NCBI RefSeq assembly: GCF_041296385.1
Contig: NC_091015.1
Location: 55,060,345 to 55,124,344, forward strand
Direction of reading: 5' to 3'
DNA: 64,000 bases
From: Aphelocoma coerulescens
Taxonomy: Eukaryota > Chordata > Aves > Passeriformes > Corvidae
The notes beneath the pieces were generated by a model. It was not told the DNA's origin, did not search any database, and saw nothing but the letters and a program-made list of their open reading frames with translations. Positions 11,077 through 25,000 of this stretch are shown one piece after another. How positions within the stretch are numbered: the first letter of the stretch is position 1; every line of letters begins with the position of its first letter. The position numbers and the translations under genes are program-made.

Positions 11077-14000
11077 GTAAGGGGTTTTTTTTTGATTCTC
11101 CACCTGAATTTATTGACTAACATTGATGAAAGCACAGTTACTGTTGGCTGTAATAGTAGCAGAGAACAAACAAGAAAAGAAGATTTTGTAGGTGAATCCA
11201 GATCACCAATAATGTGGCACTGCTTTCTGGATCAGGTGAGCATAATCAAGCAAGAATGTTTAGATTAAAGGAAGAACAGATATTTGAAGTGAAGGCAGAT
11301 GTACAGCAATCATCTTGTCTTAAAAATAATATGGAAATTAACATCACTTGCATACTATATGAAATAGATGGGAAATACTGGAGAAGGGAACTCAGTTGAT
11401 TTCTCATCTCTGAAGAAATGCACACAGAAACACAGTGGAGAATTTACAAGTCCAGGCATACCAGAAAGTGGCAAAAAATAACACTGAGCTTAACATACTG
11501 CCTAGTATGACCTGTGGTTACTGGCTTTGGCGCTGTGAATAATTTGTGTGTATATGGATTTTGCCATGTGCCAAAGAGCTGGCTGAAGCATATGTCAGCT
11601 CTTAAATTTTGGAAATTGTTCCTTGGTTTTTTTCTCTTCAGAAAAAACATGTGTTCAGCATTAAATTAGATAGCTGTGCTTCTTGGGCTTTCCAAATAAA
11701 ATCTCGGCGTCGAGATTTATCTTGATGTTTAGCACATGACCAGAATAGTCTGTAAGGTCTACATGACATCACTGCCTTTTATTGTTAGTTTATTTTATTG
11801 GAAGGACCTTTTATTGCCCTGTTTACTGGCTCTTTGGTTATATTAATGCAGTAGGGGGTCCTTGTGTATCCAGTGCAGTCCCCTGTTTGAGGAGATGAAG
11901 TCAGGTAATGCTCCAGCTGCCCAAACTTCAGCACTTCAGTAGGGGCATGTGCACAATGCCTAAACTCTTCCTTTGCTGAAACAGAGGTGCCTGGTGTCAC
12001 AAGTTAGACCAGGCCCCAGAAGAGCTGTGTGGTTTACAGGAGCTGGGCAGAAAAGCACACACACAGATACTTCTCTTTCACCTTCATGCCTCTTCCTTCT
12101 TCCATGGCAAAGGCTCTGTGGCTCAGTACTGACCCAGGTCTTGCTCTAACCTCCTGGTTCAGGCTGTTCACTGACCTCTTCCATACTGGAACCTGGGAGG
12201 TGTGTGAAGATGTGCAGATGCCATATAGGCTGGCTCCTGGCATCAGGAGCCATCCCTGCATTTTATGGAGTCTGCTGATACTCCTCCTCGGGTTTATAGG
12301 CTCTGTAAGAACTCTGCCTTGCTGAACTGTACTCATGAGAAATGTTGTAGGGAGGAGGTGTTTTAAATACTTCTGAAAGTGGAACTAAACACAATTTTAT
12401 GTGGCTAATGTTAAGCATGAAGTGGAAAGAAACTGGTTTTAAGAGTGAGCCTGCTTCAGAGTCTGCCTCATTTATAGCTCCTTTCATGTAGGGATCCAGA
12501 GCCAACGCCAGAAAGCAACTTGAACGTAGCTGGAAATGGGAAACAAAGGAGGAAAACCACTAGTCTGGCTAATAAGTTCAGTGGTCTGCAGGTTTGTCCC
12601 TGGGTGTCCCTTAGCTGTACTGCAGTGTGGCAGCTGTTTGTGCATCTTAACAGAGGCATTGAGAAGTGAAATAAATACTGTGAAAAATGATGGTGCCTTA
12701 ATCTTAAAAATAACATTTAGAATGTTATCAAATTATTTTGCCCCCAAATTTAACTGTCTGATCCTGTTCTCTGTAAAGCTTGGCCCAATTCACTGTCCCA
12801 GGTCTTATCGTTTACAACAAAAATTAAACTTGCAATTATGTATGTATTTAAACAACTGCAAAAAATGATTGAATGCATTAAAAATTAGCAGAGGCCAGAT
12901 AATTTTTTTTAATACTTTAGGTAAGGGAAACTGAAACTCTGTAGGACTGACTTAAATTAGCTTTACCAGAAAAGGGGTAAACTTTATTGCAAATGTAGCA
13001 GAGCTTGAGGACCCGAGTTGATTCACTGAAACTCGTATGTAAATGTACTTCAAGTACAGGCTGAATAGGCTAAGATTAGGCTGAAGCTTTGTAGTAAGAC
13101 ACTAGTCAGATCTCCGTGAAGGCTTCAATCATATTTGCTCTATTTATGAAATGAGAACTGCATTTTTTCAGCTGTTGTCTTTGTTCCTACAAAAGTCTTT
13201 CTCTAATTCTACCACTAGTTACCACTTCCAGGCAGATGACAAGGCTTTGCCTGCACAGTTTCCTTCTTGAATTATGCAAAGAAAGAATTTAGACTGGAGA
13301 ATAGCATTTACCAGCTCTTTTCCTTTGGGGATGAATAGTGGCTCAGCAACTAGTTGTGTAAGTAAACTAATAATAGGTATGTCTTTAGCAGTCACTGGAG
13401 AACTGTTCACCACTTGACTAGTCTTAAATGCCTTATTATTAATAGCAAATAAATTTTAAATAAGGTACTATATAATCTTGTCCCACATAAAATACAAAAC
13501 ATACAGGTAACATACAGAAAAATATATTAAAAATGTAGATGAGCAGGAAGTCACATAGACTGTCTGTGTTTCAAAAGATGTTCCTAAATGGATAAAATCA
13601 AGTTCTTCTAGGTTCTGTGAGGCAACTGTGACTTAGAGCCACTGCAATTTAGTATTTGCTATTTAGTAATTCTTATTTTCTATTCGAATTCACCCCTTTT
13701 TGTTTGTTTTTCCTTCTGTAAGAAACTACACATAAGATTTTAAACTCAAGTCAAAAGTTCTCAGTAACAGAACGAGCCCATTCTGCTCCTTCATTAGCTA
13801 TAGATCATCTGCACTTAAAACACCAAGGCCTTGTCCTAAAGCCTAATGGAGCCTGGTAACAGTAGAGTGAAGTGAGAACCAGCCACAGAACTGAGCAGCC
13901 AGTCCAGGCTGAGTTACTTGGATACAGCTCATGTTTTTGCCTGAGGTATGTGATATTCCAAACTGCATTATAAAGGAGTATCTCTTTCTTTATATGTATG

Positions 14001-14800
14001 CTCCCTTGCACAGGCTTGCAACATGAAAGCAGTATAAACAGACCTATCAGCAGGAGCTCCTGAGTCACCACACACCTCTTACCTAAAAAGATGTGGGTGT
14101 TAAAAAAAAAGTTTATGTAATGGTAAATGCAAACATGTTATGTCACCTTCATTAAAAAAAAATTGGTAGCTTGCCATTCTTACTCTGAGTCCCGTAAATC
14201 CTCACATGGCACAAAATGCCAAAGCATCCGGAACAGTTTCATATAAGGCAGCTTTCTTATCTAAAGTCCCTTTTCTAGTCAAAACCTTTAATAATTGTAC
14301 AAGACAAAAGTTTGTAAAGCCCCTTGGGACCTAGCCCAAACAATATATAGGTGTTGTCTTCATTGAAGGCTGCAGCTGTGTTTACTGCAATAACAAAACA
14401 ATTTAGGAAAAGCCAGCAACAGTCTGCACAATGGAGTAAATAAATTTGCTCTTGATTATTGAAGACTGAAAGTAGGTCTGCTATCTTCTGAAATTACAGA
14501 AAGTGTTCCTCCTTAATGCCTGCTGTACTTTGCTTTCAGTAGGGCAGAATTGGTACCATGAGTGCAGAACTGCTGATTTACAAAAATGGTAGCAGGGGAT
14601 TCCAGTCCTATGTAATCCTCAGTTTGACTTCAATAGCTAATTCCCAGCTTTTGTTGAGTAGTAGTGAGCACAGTCAACTTAACATACTCGTCTCCAGGCT
14701 TTTTTCAGCTTAACTATTTCTAGCTGCCTTCAATAAGCTACTTGCTACAAGTGTGCATGTGGTGGGAGGGTGGCATAGCTCTATTTCAACCAAAAAGCAC
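11077..14800. other. Intergenic interval between convergent AVL9 and KBTBD2
   Basis: No exon, RNA gene or repeat family recognised. Open frames here (for example around 12.0-12.9 kb on both strands) are short and mutually overlapping, as expected by chance. The true transcript ends of both neighbours fall in or near this stretch. Confidence 0.5.
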
Positions 14801-14811
14801 ACTCAGGCAGT

Positions 14812-15999
14812 TGGATTCAGTCTTTTTTAATAAATTAATGTCATTCAAAATACAGTGCCAGAACATGATGCAGCTGAACATGCTAGTAAGGTTTGTCATG
14901 AAGCACCTGTGTTCATGTTAGGTTGGCGGCACCCCGCTACTGCTAGTGGTTCCTGGGATTAATGCCAGAGCAGCACTAGGCATCTGCTCTCCTGCACACA
15001 CAGCACAGGATATTCCTGAAGTTTGCTTCCCCCCCCCAAAGTAAAAAACCTGACAGCTAAGGGATATCTATACACAATCACACTACAGTAATGCTTGTTA
15101 TTAAATTAACAGAAAATAAAGACCTGGTTAATCCACACTAAAACTTTGTTTTACAATGGAAAAATACATCAGCAGCAGGAAGTAATATACATGAGCCAAT
15201 GTTACTGTAATACAGAATGTGGAGGCATTTACTGATTAAAGCCCCACATAGACCCGCACTATGAGGGCTGGCAAATCCTATTGCAAGCCCAGCAACTTAA
15301 GTCCACACCTGGTAATCTACCAGCTGCTTGGAAGACCTGTATTCTAAATAGACAGGTATAAGTTAGTGAAAATAGAATACATGCACCTCATCATACAGCT
15401 TGACTGAACCTGCAGTCATTTTGCCCAGCATGTTACCATACAACGGAAGATCTACCCTTCCTACCACAGGTAGATCCATGGGATTTGTTTCTTTTTCTTT
15501 TAATGGCATTACTATACCAACATAGATATTAGTATTTAGTAAGTGCAGCACAGTTCTTTAATTAGGCCACACTGACAATTATGTAACTAGCACTTAAGTA
15601 GAATATCCAGAAGTAGTTAAAATGTAACTGGAAGATACTTTGAAAAGAGTTGTGACATCATCCTAGAAACAATAACTACTTTTTTTCTGAAGCTAATTTT
15701 CCTGAACCGAGACTTTATAGAACTAGAATTAATTCTTTAGACAAGTCAGATGCTTAAGCTTATGATATACATATATTTTTCTCAATTATCAGATAATAGT
15801 ATTTGAGATTATGGAAGCGTATCTGCTCATTTCACTAATTCATACTGAATGGCGGCAAGTGTTAGGTAGGGCATAAAAATACAACTCATGAAAGACAGCT
15901 CTGAGATTTCCATCCCCAGACCTGTTCTTTCACAGCCATTTATTTCTTTTATCATTTTATAACTGAGCACAGACTCAGTTGTGCAGTCTAATTTGGGAG
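14812..15999 (-). other. KBTBD2: Candidate KBTBD2 3' UTR
   Basis: Follows the KBTBD2 stop on the minus strand. An ATTAAA variant poly(A) signal reads on the minus strand near 14825-14831 (the TTTAAT within TTTTTTAATAAATT on the plus strand). This would give a UTR of about 1.2 kb. Assignment by position and signal only. Confidence 0.4.
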
Positions 16000-17535
16000 C
16001 TATACAGGTGGTAAAGTAACCATCTCCCCATCCAGCTCAAATTCATCAGCTCCATCTGGTGAGAAGAGATATGTTGGAGGTTTCCACGGGGACTCTTCAA
16101 GGCAAGATGGATACAGCTTTCCTACAGTGCACCGGAAGTCTTTCCCTAAGTCCCACAGCACACGTTCCGATATGTGCTGCCTCAGGAACCAGCGGTCAAG
16201 TTCCAGGTCATACTGATAGGTGGCATACTTGGCTCTCTCGTTCATGTGGGTCTCCCGTATAAAGACACATAAGGAATTGGAGATGACAACGGCCCTAACG
16301 CACGGGTCGGAATAGCGCTTGGCAGGGATATTGGCTGCCATCCTCCATTCGTTTTTATTCACGTCGTAGATCTCCACTGTTACAGAAGAGCCATCCACAG
16401 TACTGCTGGGGAGCCTTATACCAGAATTGCTGGCAATGTGCAGTCCTCCAATATAGAATATCTTATCGCCGAAAGCAGCAGCTGAAGCGAAACATCTGCT
16501 TGTCTGTCGCATCGCCATCTCCACCCAGGCGTCTGAGCGGGGGAAGTAGCAGTACATCAGGTTGTGTGCCATGACGTAGATGCAGTTGTGAACCGCCACG
16601 GCCGTGCTCCACTGCCACGCGCAGGGCAGGGGGCTGACCATGGTCCACTCATCCTTCTCGGTGTCGTACCTCTCCACAGTCCTCCTGTTGAGCTCCCCGC
16701 CAACGCTGTCTCCCCCGATTGCATAGATGTATCCTTCACAGCACACCAGGGACGGCTTGATGCGCACAAAGAGCATCGGCGTCTTGGGGAACCAAGTGTT
16801 CTGCTGCGCATCAAACCAGTAAAAGCAATTCACAGTTCTGAAGGCAGCCTGGAGTTTGCTGCTTTTACTGTGATTGGTTTTTGTGTTCTTCAGAGGAACC
16901 TGCCCACCTGCTATATAGATGTCATTATCAGGAGTTACAAGCGTCCCAACCTTATGCAAGTCAGCGGGAGGGTTGCAGAGTTTGTAAACTTTCTCTGCCT
17001 GTGGGCTGTAACAGACAGAAGAGTAAAGACTACCAGGGTTTTCAGCAGCAGCTTCAATGAATATCATCATCTCCTCTTTTGTCATGCCAAGTCTGGGTTT
17101 GAAAAATTTGGGCATCGATTTGTACAGTCCTTGCACCACCACTGATTTATCATTAGGTGGCAAGCCTTGAAACCAGGCTCTCTGTGTTACTTCTGAAAGT
17201 GCATCGATCCGGATTTGGCTAAGAACAGAGGACAAATACTGCGAGCGTGATTCCGTGTTGTACTCCAGCCACAACATAGCAGCCTCACGCACTGTCTCCT
17301 CTTTTTCCACATTTAAATTGTCACTGCTTAAAATATCTATCAGTAGATCATGTGACAGTTGCATGAAAGCCTCCTGGTGGTACACAGCTGTGAACTTGTG
17401 CTCCACCATTCTTTTAGCACTCTGTTTTAACTCTTCACAGCTGAAGAGATCAGCAAAACTTAATAGACGCACACAATTTTCTGCATTAATTTTTTTGATT
17501 AAGTATTCTCTACATCGTTGTAACACATCATCTAC
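16000..17535 (-). CDS. KBTBD2: KBTBD2 coding exon 3 (BACK and Kelch)
   Basis: Single 1536-bp exon from VDDVLQRC to the terminal [10 protein letters not shown] and stop. Acceptor TTACAG before 17535. The long plus-strand frames across it (for example 16564-17145) are antisense shadows. Confidence 0.98.
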   Translation of the reverse strand, partial: VDDVLQRCREYLIKKINAENCVRLLSFADLFSCEELKQSAKRMVEHKFTAVYHQEAFMQLSHDLLIDILSSDNLNVEKEETVREAAMLWLEYNTESRSQYLSSVLSQIRIDALSEVTQRAWFQGLPPNDKSVVVQGLYKSMPKFFKPRLGMTKEEMMIFIEAAAENPGSLYSSVCYSPQAEKVYKLCNPPADLHKVGTLVTPDNDIYIAGGQVPLKNTKTNHSKSSKLQAAFRTVNCFYWFDAQQNTWFPKTPMLFVRIKPSLVCCEGYIYAIGGDSVGGELNRRTVERYDTEKDEWTMVSPLPCAWQWSTAVAVHNCIYVMAHNLMYCYFPRSDAWVEMAMRQTSRCFASAAAFGDKIFYIGGLHIASNSGIRLPSSTVDGSSVTVEIYDVNKNEWRMAANIPAKRYSDPCVRAVVISNSLCVFIRETHMNERAKYATYQYDLELDRWFLRQHISERVLWDLGKDFRCTVGKLYPSCLEESPWKPPTYLFSPDGADEFELDGEMVTLPPV

Positions 17536-20500
17536 CTGTAATGCAAAGAAACACACAAAGTATTACACATACAATCTATGCTTTCATGTAGCACCAGCAC
17601 ATAAAAGTACCTGCATCTGGTGTTGAACAACACAGTTCAGGCCTGGAATACTACACATACACAAAAATACAGTAGTGACTCACTCAACTGCTTCATACAG
17701 ATCAAGTACACAACGTGATTATGTCTGCTGGCAAAACTAATTTTCTAAATGTTAGAAGTGCACTGGTCTACTTCCAACCTTACAAAGTGACTGTCATGCA
17801 AGGAGGGATGGCTACATGAAGCAAATTTGGCAAGCAACTGCTGTCTATACTGAGTGAACTGAACAAAAGTATGTTAAAGTGACTAAAGAGGAAAGGTCTT
17901 TTAAAAAGGTAAAGAATAAAACAGTTCAGAGATTAGAAGCTGTTATTTCATCCTCTAAACATTCCTACCTGTAAGAAGCAGGCAGTTTCATAGAGCTGCT
18001 CTACTGTGCTGTCACTTATTGCCAGGTTACCCGTGTATGCATAAGTGATGATGATCTGCAGAGTGGCTGCATCCACGTTCCTCAGGTGTACGTGTGTTTG
18101 TTTGCTCTCGCTCAGCCCGCTCATGAACATTGCTCTGAGGAGAAACACACATATTAAGACAAGGATCAGCAGTGAGTAAAGTAATCTTAAACAGTCACCT
18201 GTAAGCCTTTGGTGATTACACTCCTAAACGTGAACAGTCCTTTTGCTGGCCTGTTTACAGGTGTTTAGCATTTACCTTAGGCTAACATTTGCTATTTAAG
18301 ATAAAACATTTGAACAGAACAAAAGTACCATCAGTGCCTTCTGCAGAAATTCTTTATATTCTTGCAAGCTTTTCTGTGTTAATCAGCAGAGAGCTCTAAT
18401 GATTTTGGAGCTTTAATGATGGAATTTAAATCTTTTTCTGTGATAGGTGGTTAAGAGGGAAGAAACATCCTCCAGAAAATACCATTGAAACACACACAGC
18501 TAGATTTTAGATTCTAAGACAAAAGCAGATTTATGTCATGGACTGAGCTAAGTCATATCAAAAAGGATGCTCCTCTGGGAGGAGAAGAAATGGAGCACGG
18601 ACTAGCACTCTATGAATTATTTCTTATATACCATTCATCATAACATGCAGTAAACTTCAAATATGCAGGCAAAAATCAATAACAGAAAAAACTGTCAGAT
18701 GTAGTCTGGGGAAAAAAAAAAGAGCAAATATTTCCATTACATCTTCCTGAAAAAGAGTAGAAAGGCAATTTAAAACATGGTTATTGTTTTTTTAATGCTT
18801 TACAAACCTCTTGCCCATTCTGGTATTTTAATTGTTACACAGTTAAGAATGAACTGGAATCTGGTACTATAAGCCATGTACTTGTCAACTTGCTTAAAAT
18901 AGGGGACATTGGTTTCAAGAGCTTTATACTGATTCAGGTTTGGTATTTATGGTTGTGTTAAAAATTCAGTTCAAGGCTCTTTATATTTATTTGGGCTTTT
19001 TACTTAGGAAACCAGGCATGAGAGAAGTCAGAAGGGACAGTGGGTGCACCTTTTAGTCCTGCTTATGGCTGCAGAGGTGAAGGGGACATGGAGATACACT
19101 CCCTAAGTAAAGCCATTCCAGAAAGTATCTGATACAAAGACAGTATCCCATCCCCATTTCTCTGTCTTCTTCTAAGCTCCTTAACTCAGGGCAACTTGCA
19201 CTTTAGGATGGATCACTGACTAAGTGAGTATCAACTTGCTGTGCAGTGATTTAAAGGTAAGCAAGAGGGTACAGGAGGGTGGGTACAGAGACTCCTCTCC
19301 GCAGAAAGACTGGCTCTTGCTCACACACTGATGAGCAGCCTGTGCTAGAGCAGGGCTGCACATCCTTCAGACACAAAGATGGAAGGTAAGCTGGCTGCAG
19401 CCACACACAATGGCTGGATCACACTGAAAAATGCTTTGCTTTTCTCCTCCCTCAGGGCTATCAATTTTTCATAATAAAGCTAAATTTAGGAAGCTGAGCA
19501 TCTTTTTGTAAACCAAAGTAGAGAAGAAAAACAGAACATGACAAAACCACAAGTTTGATACTTCTTTTAACCAGTGCCAAAACATCATTTCATAAATAAT
19601 AAACAAACACATATGAATAAGAGATTTGACTGCACATTCTGATGCAGCACACTGGGTGGACTCATGACAGCTTTCCAACCTTATGATTAACCACCCACAT
19701 TAAATCTGGCTATATTTCCAGTGGCTGTTATTTTACAAATTGTTGGAACTATGTCATCTGCACAGGGCCAATGGTAATAATTATTATCTAGTGATCACAC
19801 AATACTTGTTGCTAAAAATTGGACCAGATTCATCTGAGATGAAAAAATAAACACACAACCCAGCAGGGACAAAAAATTCTGTGAAAGTAATAAATTAATC
19901 CTTATACAGTTTTCTACAAGAAAGGAGACAAACTACAGAAAACATCTCAGATGTGTTCTGCATAGTGAGCCTATCTCAGGAAAAGCAAATTTGTAAACCT
20001 TCCTGTGATTAAACAGGAAAGAAAAGTTATAATCCCTCCACAGTGCATCAGGAAGGTAAAACATGCATGGTTGTCACCCCGACTAGTTTGAAGCTTCAAA
20101 ATTCCTTCCAGACAGGCAGATTAATTATACTATGTTGCCAACAAAAAATGATTAATCACTGCAGAAAATTCATGGTGCCTCATCATCCAGGTCTTACTAT
20201 AAAGGTATTTGCAAAAAGTGGTAGCACTCAACATATCTTATTAATAAAATGTTTTAAAAGACCAAAGCAGGACATTTGGAAAACAAGAGCTGCTGAACTA
20301 AAAATTTCAACCGTATCTTGGAGGGGGCATAAAACAAAAAAAAGAACCCAAACCACACACAGAAAAACTCCTCTTGCATTGCCACAACACTCAAGCAAGG
20401 GAAAAGTTTCTGGCTTTGCTGAGCAGAGAAAACCAGATGATACAGAAAAGAAAGCCATGAACTTGCACAGCAATCCCTACTTTTAGGGGATGCTTCTACT

Positions 20501-21072
20501 AAGAAACTACAGTTAAACATGACAATGAAATTCCTGTAGCCAAGTCTCAGTAATCCCTTGTTATCCTACCTTGGGAAATAAAATCAGATTAAGTATTTTA
20601 AAGATTAAGTGTGAAGAATAAGAAGTTTACTAATTATTCAGACTCAATTAACTCCCTAAAGCAAATGAACCATCACAAGTGTGGTTTTTTTTTCCCCCCA
20701 CACTTACTGTATAAACTACAATAACTATCTAGAATAAGTCCCAGGATGCTAGAAATTTTATTTTACTCTGTGTTGGAAAGTAAAGATATTTAGGTTTTTT
20801 TATTTACTTCAGTGATCTTTAAGTCTCTGTAACACACTGTTAATCAATTACTATTACACTCAAAACCAGGTACCACAGATTTTATAGCATTTGAATACTT
20901 ACCTGAAATATGAACTGCACGTTGCAAGAACCATCTTATGGCAGGGAAATTCAGTGCCCTCAACAATCAACACTATGTCAGTTAGCAACTGCTGTTCATA
21001 AAAGAATTTTAACTGCTCCAGCAAGGATACAGCATACTCTGTATTTATCTGCCTCTCGTCCTGGGTAGACAT
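16000..21072 (-). CDS. KBTBD2: KBTBD2, kelch repeat and BTB domain-containing protein 2
   Basis: Substrate adaptor of the CUL3 E3 ubiquitin ligase. The mammalian protein directs PI3K regulatory subunit p85-alpha to degradation and so tunes insulin signalling. Three coding exons, 20903-21072, 17969-18134 and 16000-17535, join in phase to 623 residues plus stop, the same length as the human protein. The BTB domain occupies roughly residues 30-98 and is split by both introns. BACK follows at about 113-210 ([40 protein letters not shown]). Kelch blades fill the C-terminal half, with paired glycines in [24 protein letters not shown] and [10 protein letters not shown] and following Tyr/Trp positions. 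The start [20 protein letters not shown] is the family start. No lesions seen. The gene faces AVL9 tail to tail. Confidence 0.98.
17536..17968 (-). other. KBTBD2: KBTBD2 intron
   Basis: GT-AG intron between coding exons 2 and 3. Nothing else recognised. Confidence 0.9.
17969..18134 (-). CDS. KBTBD2: KBTBD2 coding exon 2
   Basis: Minus-strand acceptor TCCTCAG before 18134, donor CAG|GTAGGA after 17969. Encodes (R)[19 protein letters not shown] through TACFLQ, the rest of BTB. Confidence 0.97.
18135..20902 (-). other. KBTBD2: KBTBD2 intron
   Basis: GT-AG intron between coding exons 1 and 2. A 147-codon plus-strand frame at 20043-20486 has no recognisable domain and I treat it as chance. No repeat family recognised. 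Confidence 0.88.
20903..21072 (-). CDS. KBTBD2: KBTBD2 coding exon 1 (start codon)
   Basis: ATG at 21072-21070 (minus). Encodes residues 1-56, the N-terminus and first part of BTB, ending TATTTCAG|GTAAGT in phase 2. The exon continues upstream as 5' UTR to an acceptor after 21431. Confidence 0.97.
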
Positions 21073-21431
21073 GACTGTATTCCATTAATATTTCCAGGAC
21101 CAGAGAGAAAAGTCAAGATCTCTTCACCAAAGAAAGGTCAGTTGAGTGTTTCTGAAGTAGCCAGGAAAGAAATGGCAGGAGGTCTGTAGCCTTCAGAAGT
21201 TATACTGATAAAAACGGCAGTGTTATCTTGAACTGCTGAATCAATGTTTGAGACTTTGACCTCCCATTAGGTCATCATGCTTTGACTTGATGTCCCAATC
21301 TGTTCAGAGACTTTCAAGAGTGTCTGCAGAGCTCCCGTTGAGATCTATGACGCAGCAAATGAATGAGCAAAAGTGAAGTCTGAGGTAGATTTTGTGGTAA
21401 CATCTCGTGATCAAGGGCTGCACTTGACTGA
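21073..21431 (-). other. KBTBD2: KBTBD2 5' UTR portion of the start-codon exon
   Basis: From the ATG upstream to a good acceptor on the minus strand (CCTGCTTTCAG ending at 21432). The region is free of an in-frame extension of the protein, consistent with non-coding leader. Confidence 0.65.
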
Positions 21432-22001
21432 CTGAAAGCAGGAAAATAAAATTCATTTACATATTAGCACATTTTGAAAAACCTTTCATAGTTACCCCTT
21501 AGAAGTAATTCTCTAATAAACATTTCTAAATTAGTACTTCATTACTTGCAATAAAACCCTTCTGAGAAAAATATTTAAACAACAAAGGTATCAAAGAGCA
21601 ATGAAAAGCAGAGAAGTTTGTACATTAATTCTCATATGACCTGGACTCACAAATTAAAGTAATTTATTTTGTCAACACGGCTACTAAGTCTGGAGAGTTA
21701 AAACATTCAGACTTCATTCCTCCTCAAAGAATTACCCAGATTTCCCATTGAGTACACCTGTGAATTTCATTCAACCATTGATAAGATAGCCACTTTTTTT
21801 CCATTTCTATATTAAACAGCAATTTTTTCTCCTTCTTTGTTTTCATCTACCTAAAGCTTATCAATACCAGGCCACTAAAAATATAAATGCAGTAATTTCA
21901 ACATTCCATCACTTGCCAGCTAAACTCTCAACATCATTATCAGCCTGTTTATTTCACCTTTGGCATTCTAGTAGAGATGAAGCAGAACTAGCCTAAGGAT
22001 T

Positions 22002-22063
22002 AAAAAAAAAAAAAAAACAAACCCAAAAAAAAACCAAAAAAACCCCCTAAAAACCCCTAAAAG
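22002..22063. repeat. A15 run and degenerate A/C-rich tract
   Basis: A run of fifteen A is followed by A-runs broken by CCC blocks, ending with two CCCCTAAAA units. Probably a decayed poly(A)/microsatellite. Confidence 0.8.
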
Positions 22064-25000
22064 TCTGTATTTCCAATGCTTATCAAATTCATCTGCTCCA
22101 TGCACATTTCACATTCCCTTTTTTTTTTTCCTTCTGAGTAATTTCCATACAGCTAGGTAAGCTTCACTGCTGCAGATGGGAGAGAAGCAAAACAAGGAAA
22201 TAATAGAAGCAAAGGGATGCTGGAACAGCAGAGCTTAAAACACCTACAGTGGCTACCAAGGTTTATTATCTTGTTTGGACATTTCTCCTCCTCTTAAAAA
22301 TGGGGTCAGGTTTTATTTCACCTTCCACATGAACACAAAAACCTAATTAAGAATGGGATAGTTGTGACAGTAAAATCAACATCATAATGGGCACCAGAGT
22401 ACCACAGCTATCAAATGCTTCCAGATTTATTTAATCTTGACTGTTCTTCTGCATTCCAAAACTGAGGAATAACCAGAACATGTTTGTCTTTTGTCTGAGA
22501 TATTGCTATCACTACAGTTCATGATGAACAGAGAATGCAGAAACACTTGCGTGAAATGACATTCCTTAAATTCCACACAAAAATACAAGATTTAGCATAA
22601 GACAAAGGCTGTAGAAATACCTGCCAGCCACATCGAAGATCTACTATTTCAACACAGCAACATGTCTTACAGCCCTGCCTGTAAGACAATTCAGAAGCAG
22701 CTGTCTTTCAACATTCACTCACTTGAAATAGATATGCTTAATTAATGCCACTTTAATTACTACTAATTTAGTGTCCCTGATCTTTTTCTTTTTCAGTGAT
22801 AAATATACACAAACAGGAATTTCAAACTCTTAGTTTTCCCTGGTTGTTTAACTGGAAAAGAGTTCAAAAAGTCAAACCCAATGCTCACTGCCGAGGTGAA
22901 GGCAGTTAATTAAGGAAAACAGAAAAGGCTTTGATACTTGGGGGAACAAGCAGATACTACTGTGTGCTACAACAACAGATACTAGCACAAGTCTCCACTG
23001 AAGACCTTCAAGTTTCAGGTAACCTCTGAAGTCACTAAACCATAAATATATCAAGGATATAGAGATACTGCTCCATCTAAAGCAATGACCTTCTGCCTCA
23101 GGTCACAGCTTCTTTCCACCAAGTTAGTGTGCATCCCGTCTCTGCACCACTACCCACTCTCCCAGGACTCTGAGAACAGCTCACCATGCAACCCAATCCA
23201 CTGACAGATTTTGCACTGAACTTTAAACGGCTACAAAGACACACAGACTTCCTAAGTGTGTTAGGCCCACAGAAATAAATAGCTTGTGGCTCTGCTGGTA
23301 TCCTGAGTCTCTCTACAGCATTGTTTTTCCTGGCTTAGGAGTAAAGTTTCATGAACAATACAAGCTGGTGGATTAAGCTCTGTTTGGACAGAGCATCATT
23401 AATACTAAGCTTTAGCAAAAGAACTCACTGATACCCTAACTTCCTTTTCTGATGTAATTGTAAAGAATATTTCTTCAGAAACAGAAGAAAAAGAAGAAAA
23501 TTAATATGCACTGGTTCAGTCATTAGGTACCAGAACAAGTCAAGGATGCCATGAAAAAATTGATATACACCTGCTAGTGAGATTAAAGTCATTTTTGGCA
23601 GCTAACTGCTGACAGTCAATAACTGAAAAAGCAGACCTGTTCAGCAGAAGACAAGTTGAAACTGTGAAATTAATTACTATAAATAACTGGAACATTTGAG
23701 TACGACCCTCAGTAGCAGAAAAGATTGAGGAGATGACAGGAGTCCTGTTGCAGAACATTTATGTGATGTGGATCACCTTTGAACCGTACATTTACAAAGC
23801 TGGAGTCTTTGGTTTACAGAAAACCATCTGTTGTGTACTCCAGGGAAGTGCACATGGTAGGAACATGCTACGTACACTATTCCTGTTTTCCACATCCATA
23901 CTGTGTTTTGCTGCCAACAATAACCATTTGCTAAAGAACAAGGTTTTGTATTTGTCACAAAGTCAGGAGTCACATCCCATTCCCTTGTAATGGAAATAAA
24001 TACATCAAGGATCTCTGAATTTCTGATCCAAGATTGCCATAACTTATATTGTCATTTGCCCAAGAGAAGTGAATCTGTTCAAAACATTAGGGTAAGTAGT
24101 AGGAACATCATTTAGTGCCTGGAAAATCATCCAAGATTACCTACCTCTCTCACACCTCTTTGGAGAGTTCAAGACAATTTTAAAGGAGATACTCTCCTCA
24201 CTTTAGAGGCTGAAAAACTGAGGCATTAAAATAAAAAGCAGCTTGTCCAAAGCCATGTACTTCAAAGGAGAAAAGCAAGAGGCTTGGCTCTTCCCAGTCC
24301 CAACCCAACATCTCTCTCACTGCGCTGTGCACACTCTCTCACTGGTTGGCATACAGTTATCGGATCTGAGATAAATGAAAAACTATGGACTTGAGAAAAT
24401 GTCTACAAATGCACTACTGACTGCTGTAGTCCCAATAACTATGCAGCAGTTTCTCATGGATGAAAAGATCTATGGCTGAGATTAGCTTAATATCCTGAAC
24501 TGAAATTCTGATAGAATAAAAATAATCCCTGAATATAAGTTCTAGGAATGAGACTTTCCCCTTCAACGATGTCACTGGAGTGACCATTTTGTTCTGGGTA
24601 ATTTCTTGGAAGCCAGCTATCCAAAACAGGACTGGCAGGTAGCTGCTGGAAGGCCACAGAGTGCTACATTGCAAATGAAACTAAGTGATCACCGGGTGAT
24701 CCAAAGTACCTCCCTATCAAGCTGGAGAGCAACATTAAGTAACATGTTGATAAGAGGGTTTGTTTTTAAGTAATTATTCCTTTTTGCTTAAGTAATTTTA
24801 ATGAGGTGGCTTGTTAACACTTGTTCATGTACTTCAAATCTGAATGAGACCATTCAAAAAATTAGTCATCAAATGTTAATGAGTTATGGGATAGGCTATT
24901 AATTGCCTTCCTTGAATGTGTTTATTTTCTGAGGTCAGGCAAAGATTGATAAACAGAGATATATACTGCACTACATACATAGCAGTGTTAGCACTGTACT

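Noticed and set aside
16564..17145. 193-codon plus-strand frame, plus others at 16059-16262 and 17255-17626
   Set aside because: Exactly antisense to KBTBD2 coding exon 3; composition and position are explained by that exon.
20043..20486. 147-codon plus-strand frame in a KBTBD2 intron
   Set aside because: No recognisable family and low-complexity Lys/Thr/Gln composition, with minus-strand frames over the same bases. Most likely chance.
22044..22063. Two CCCCTAAAA units resembling an interstitial telomere-like repeat
   Set aside because: Only two units, not the vertebrate TTAGGG/CCCTAA sequence, and embedded in a decayed A/C-rich tract.
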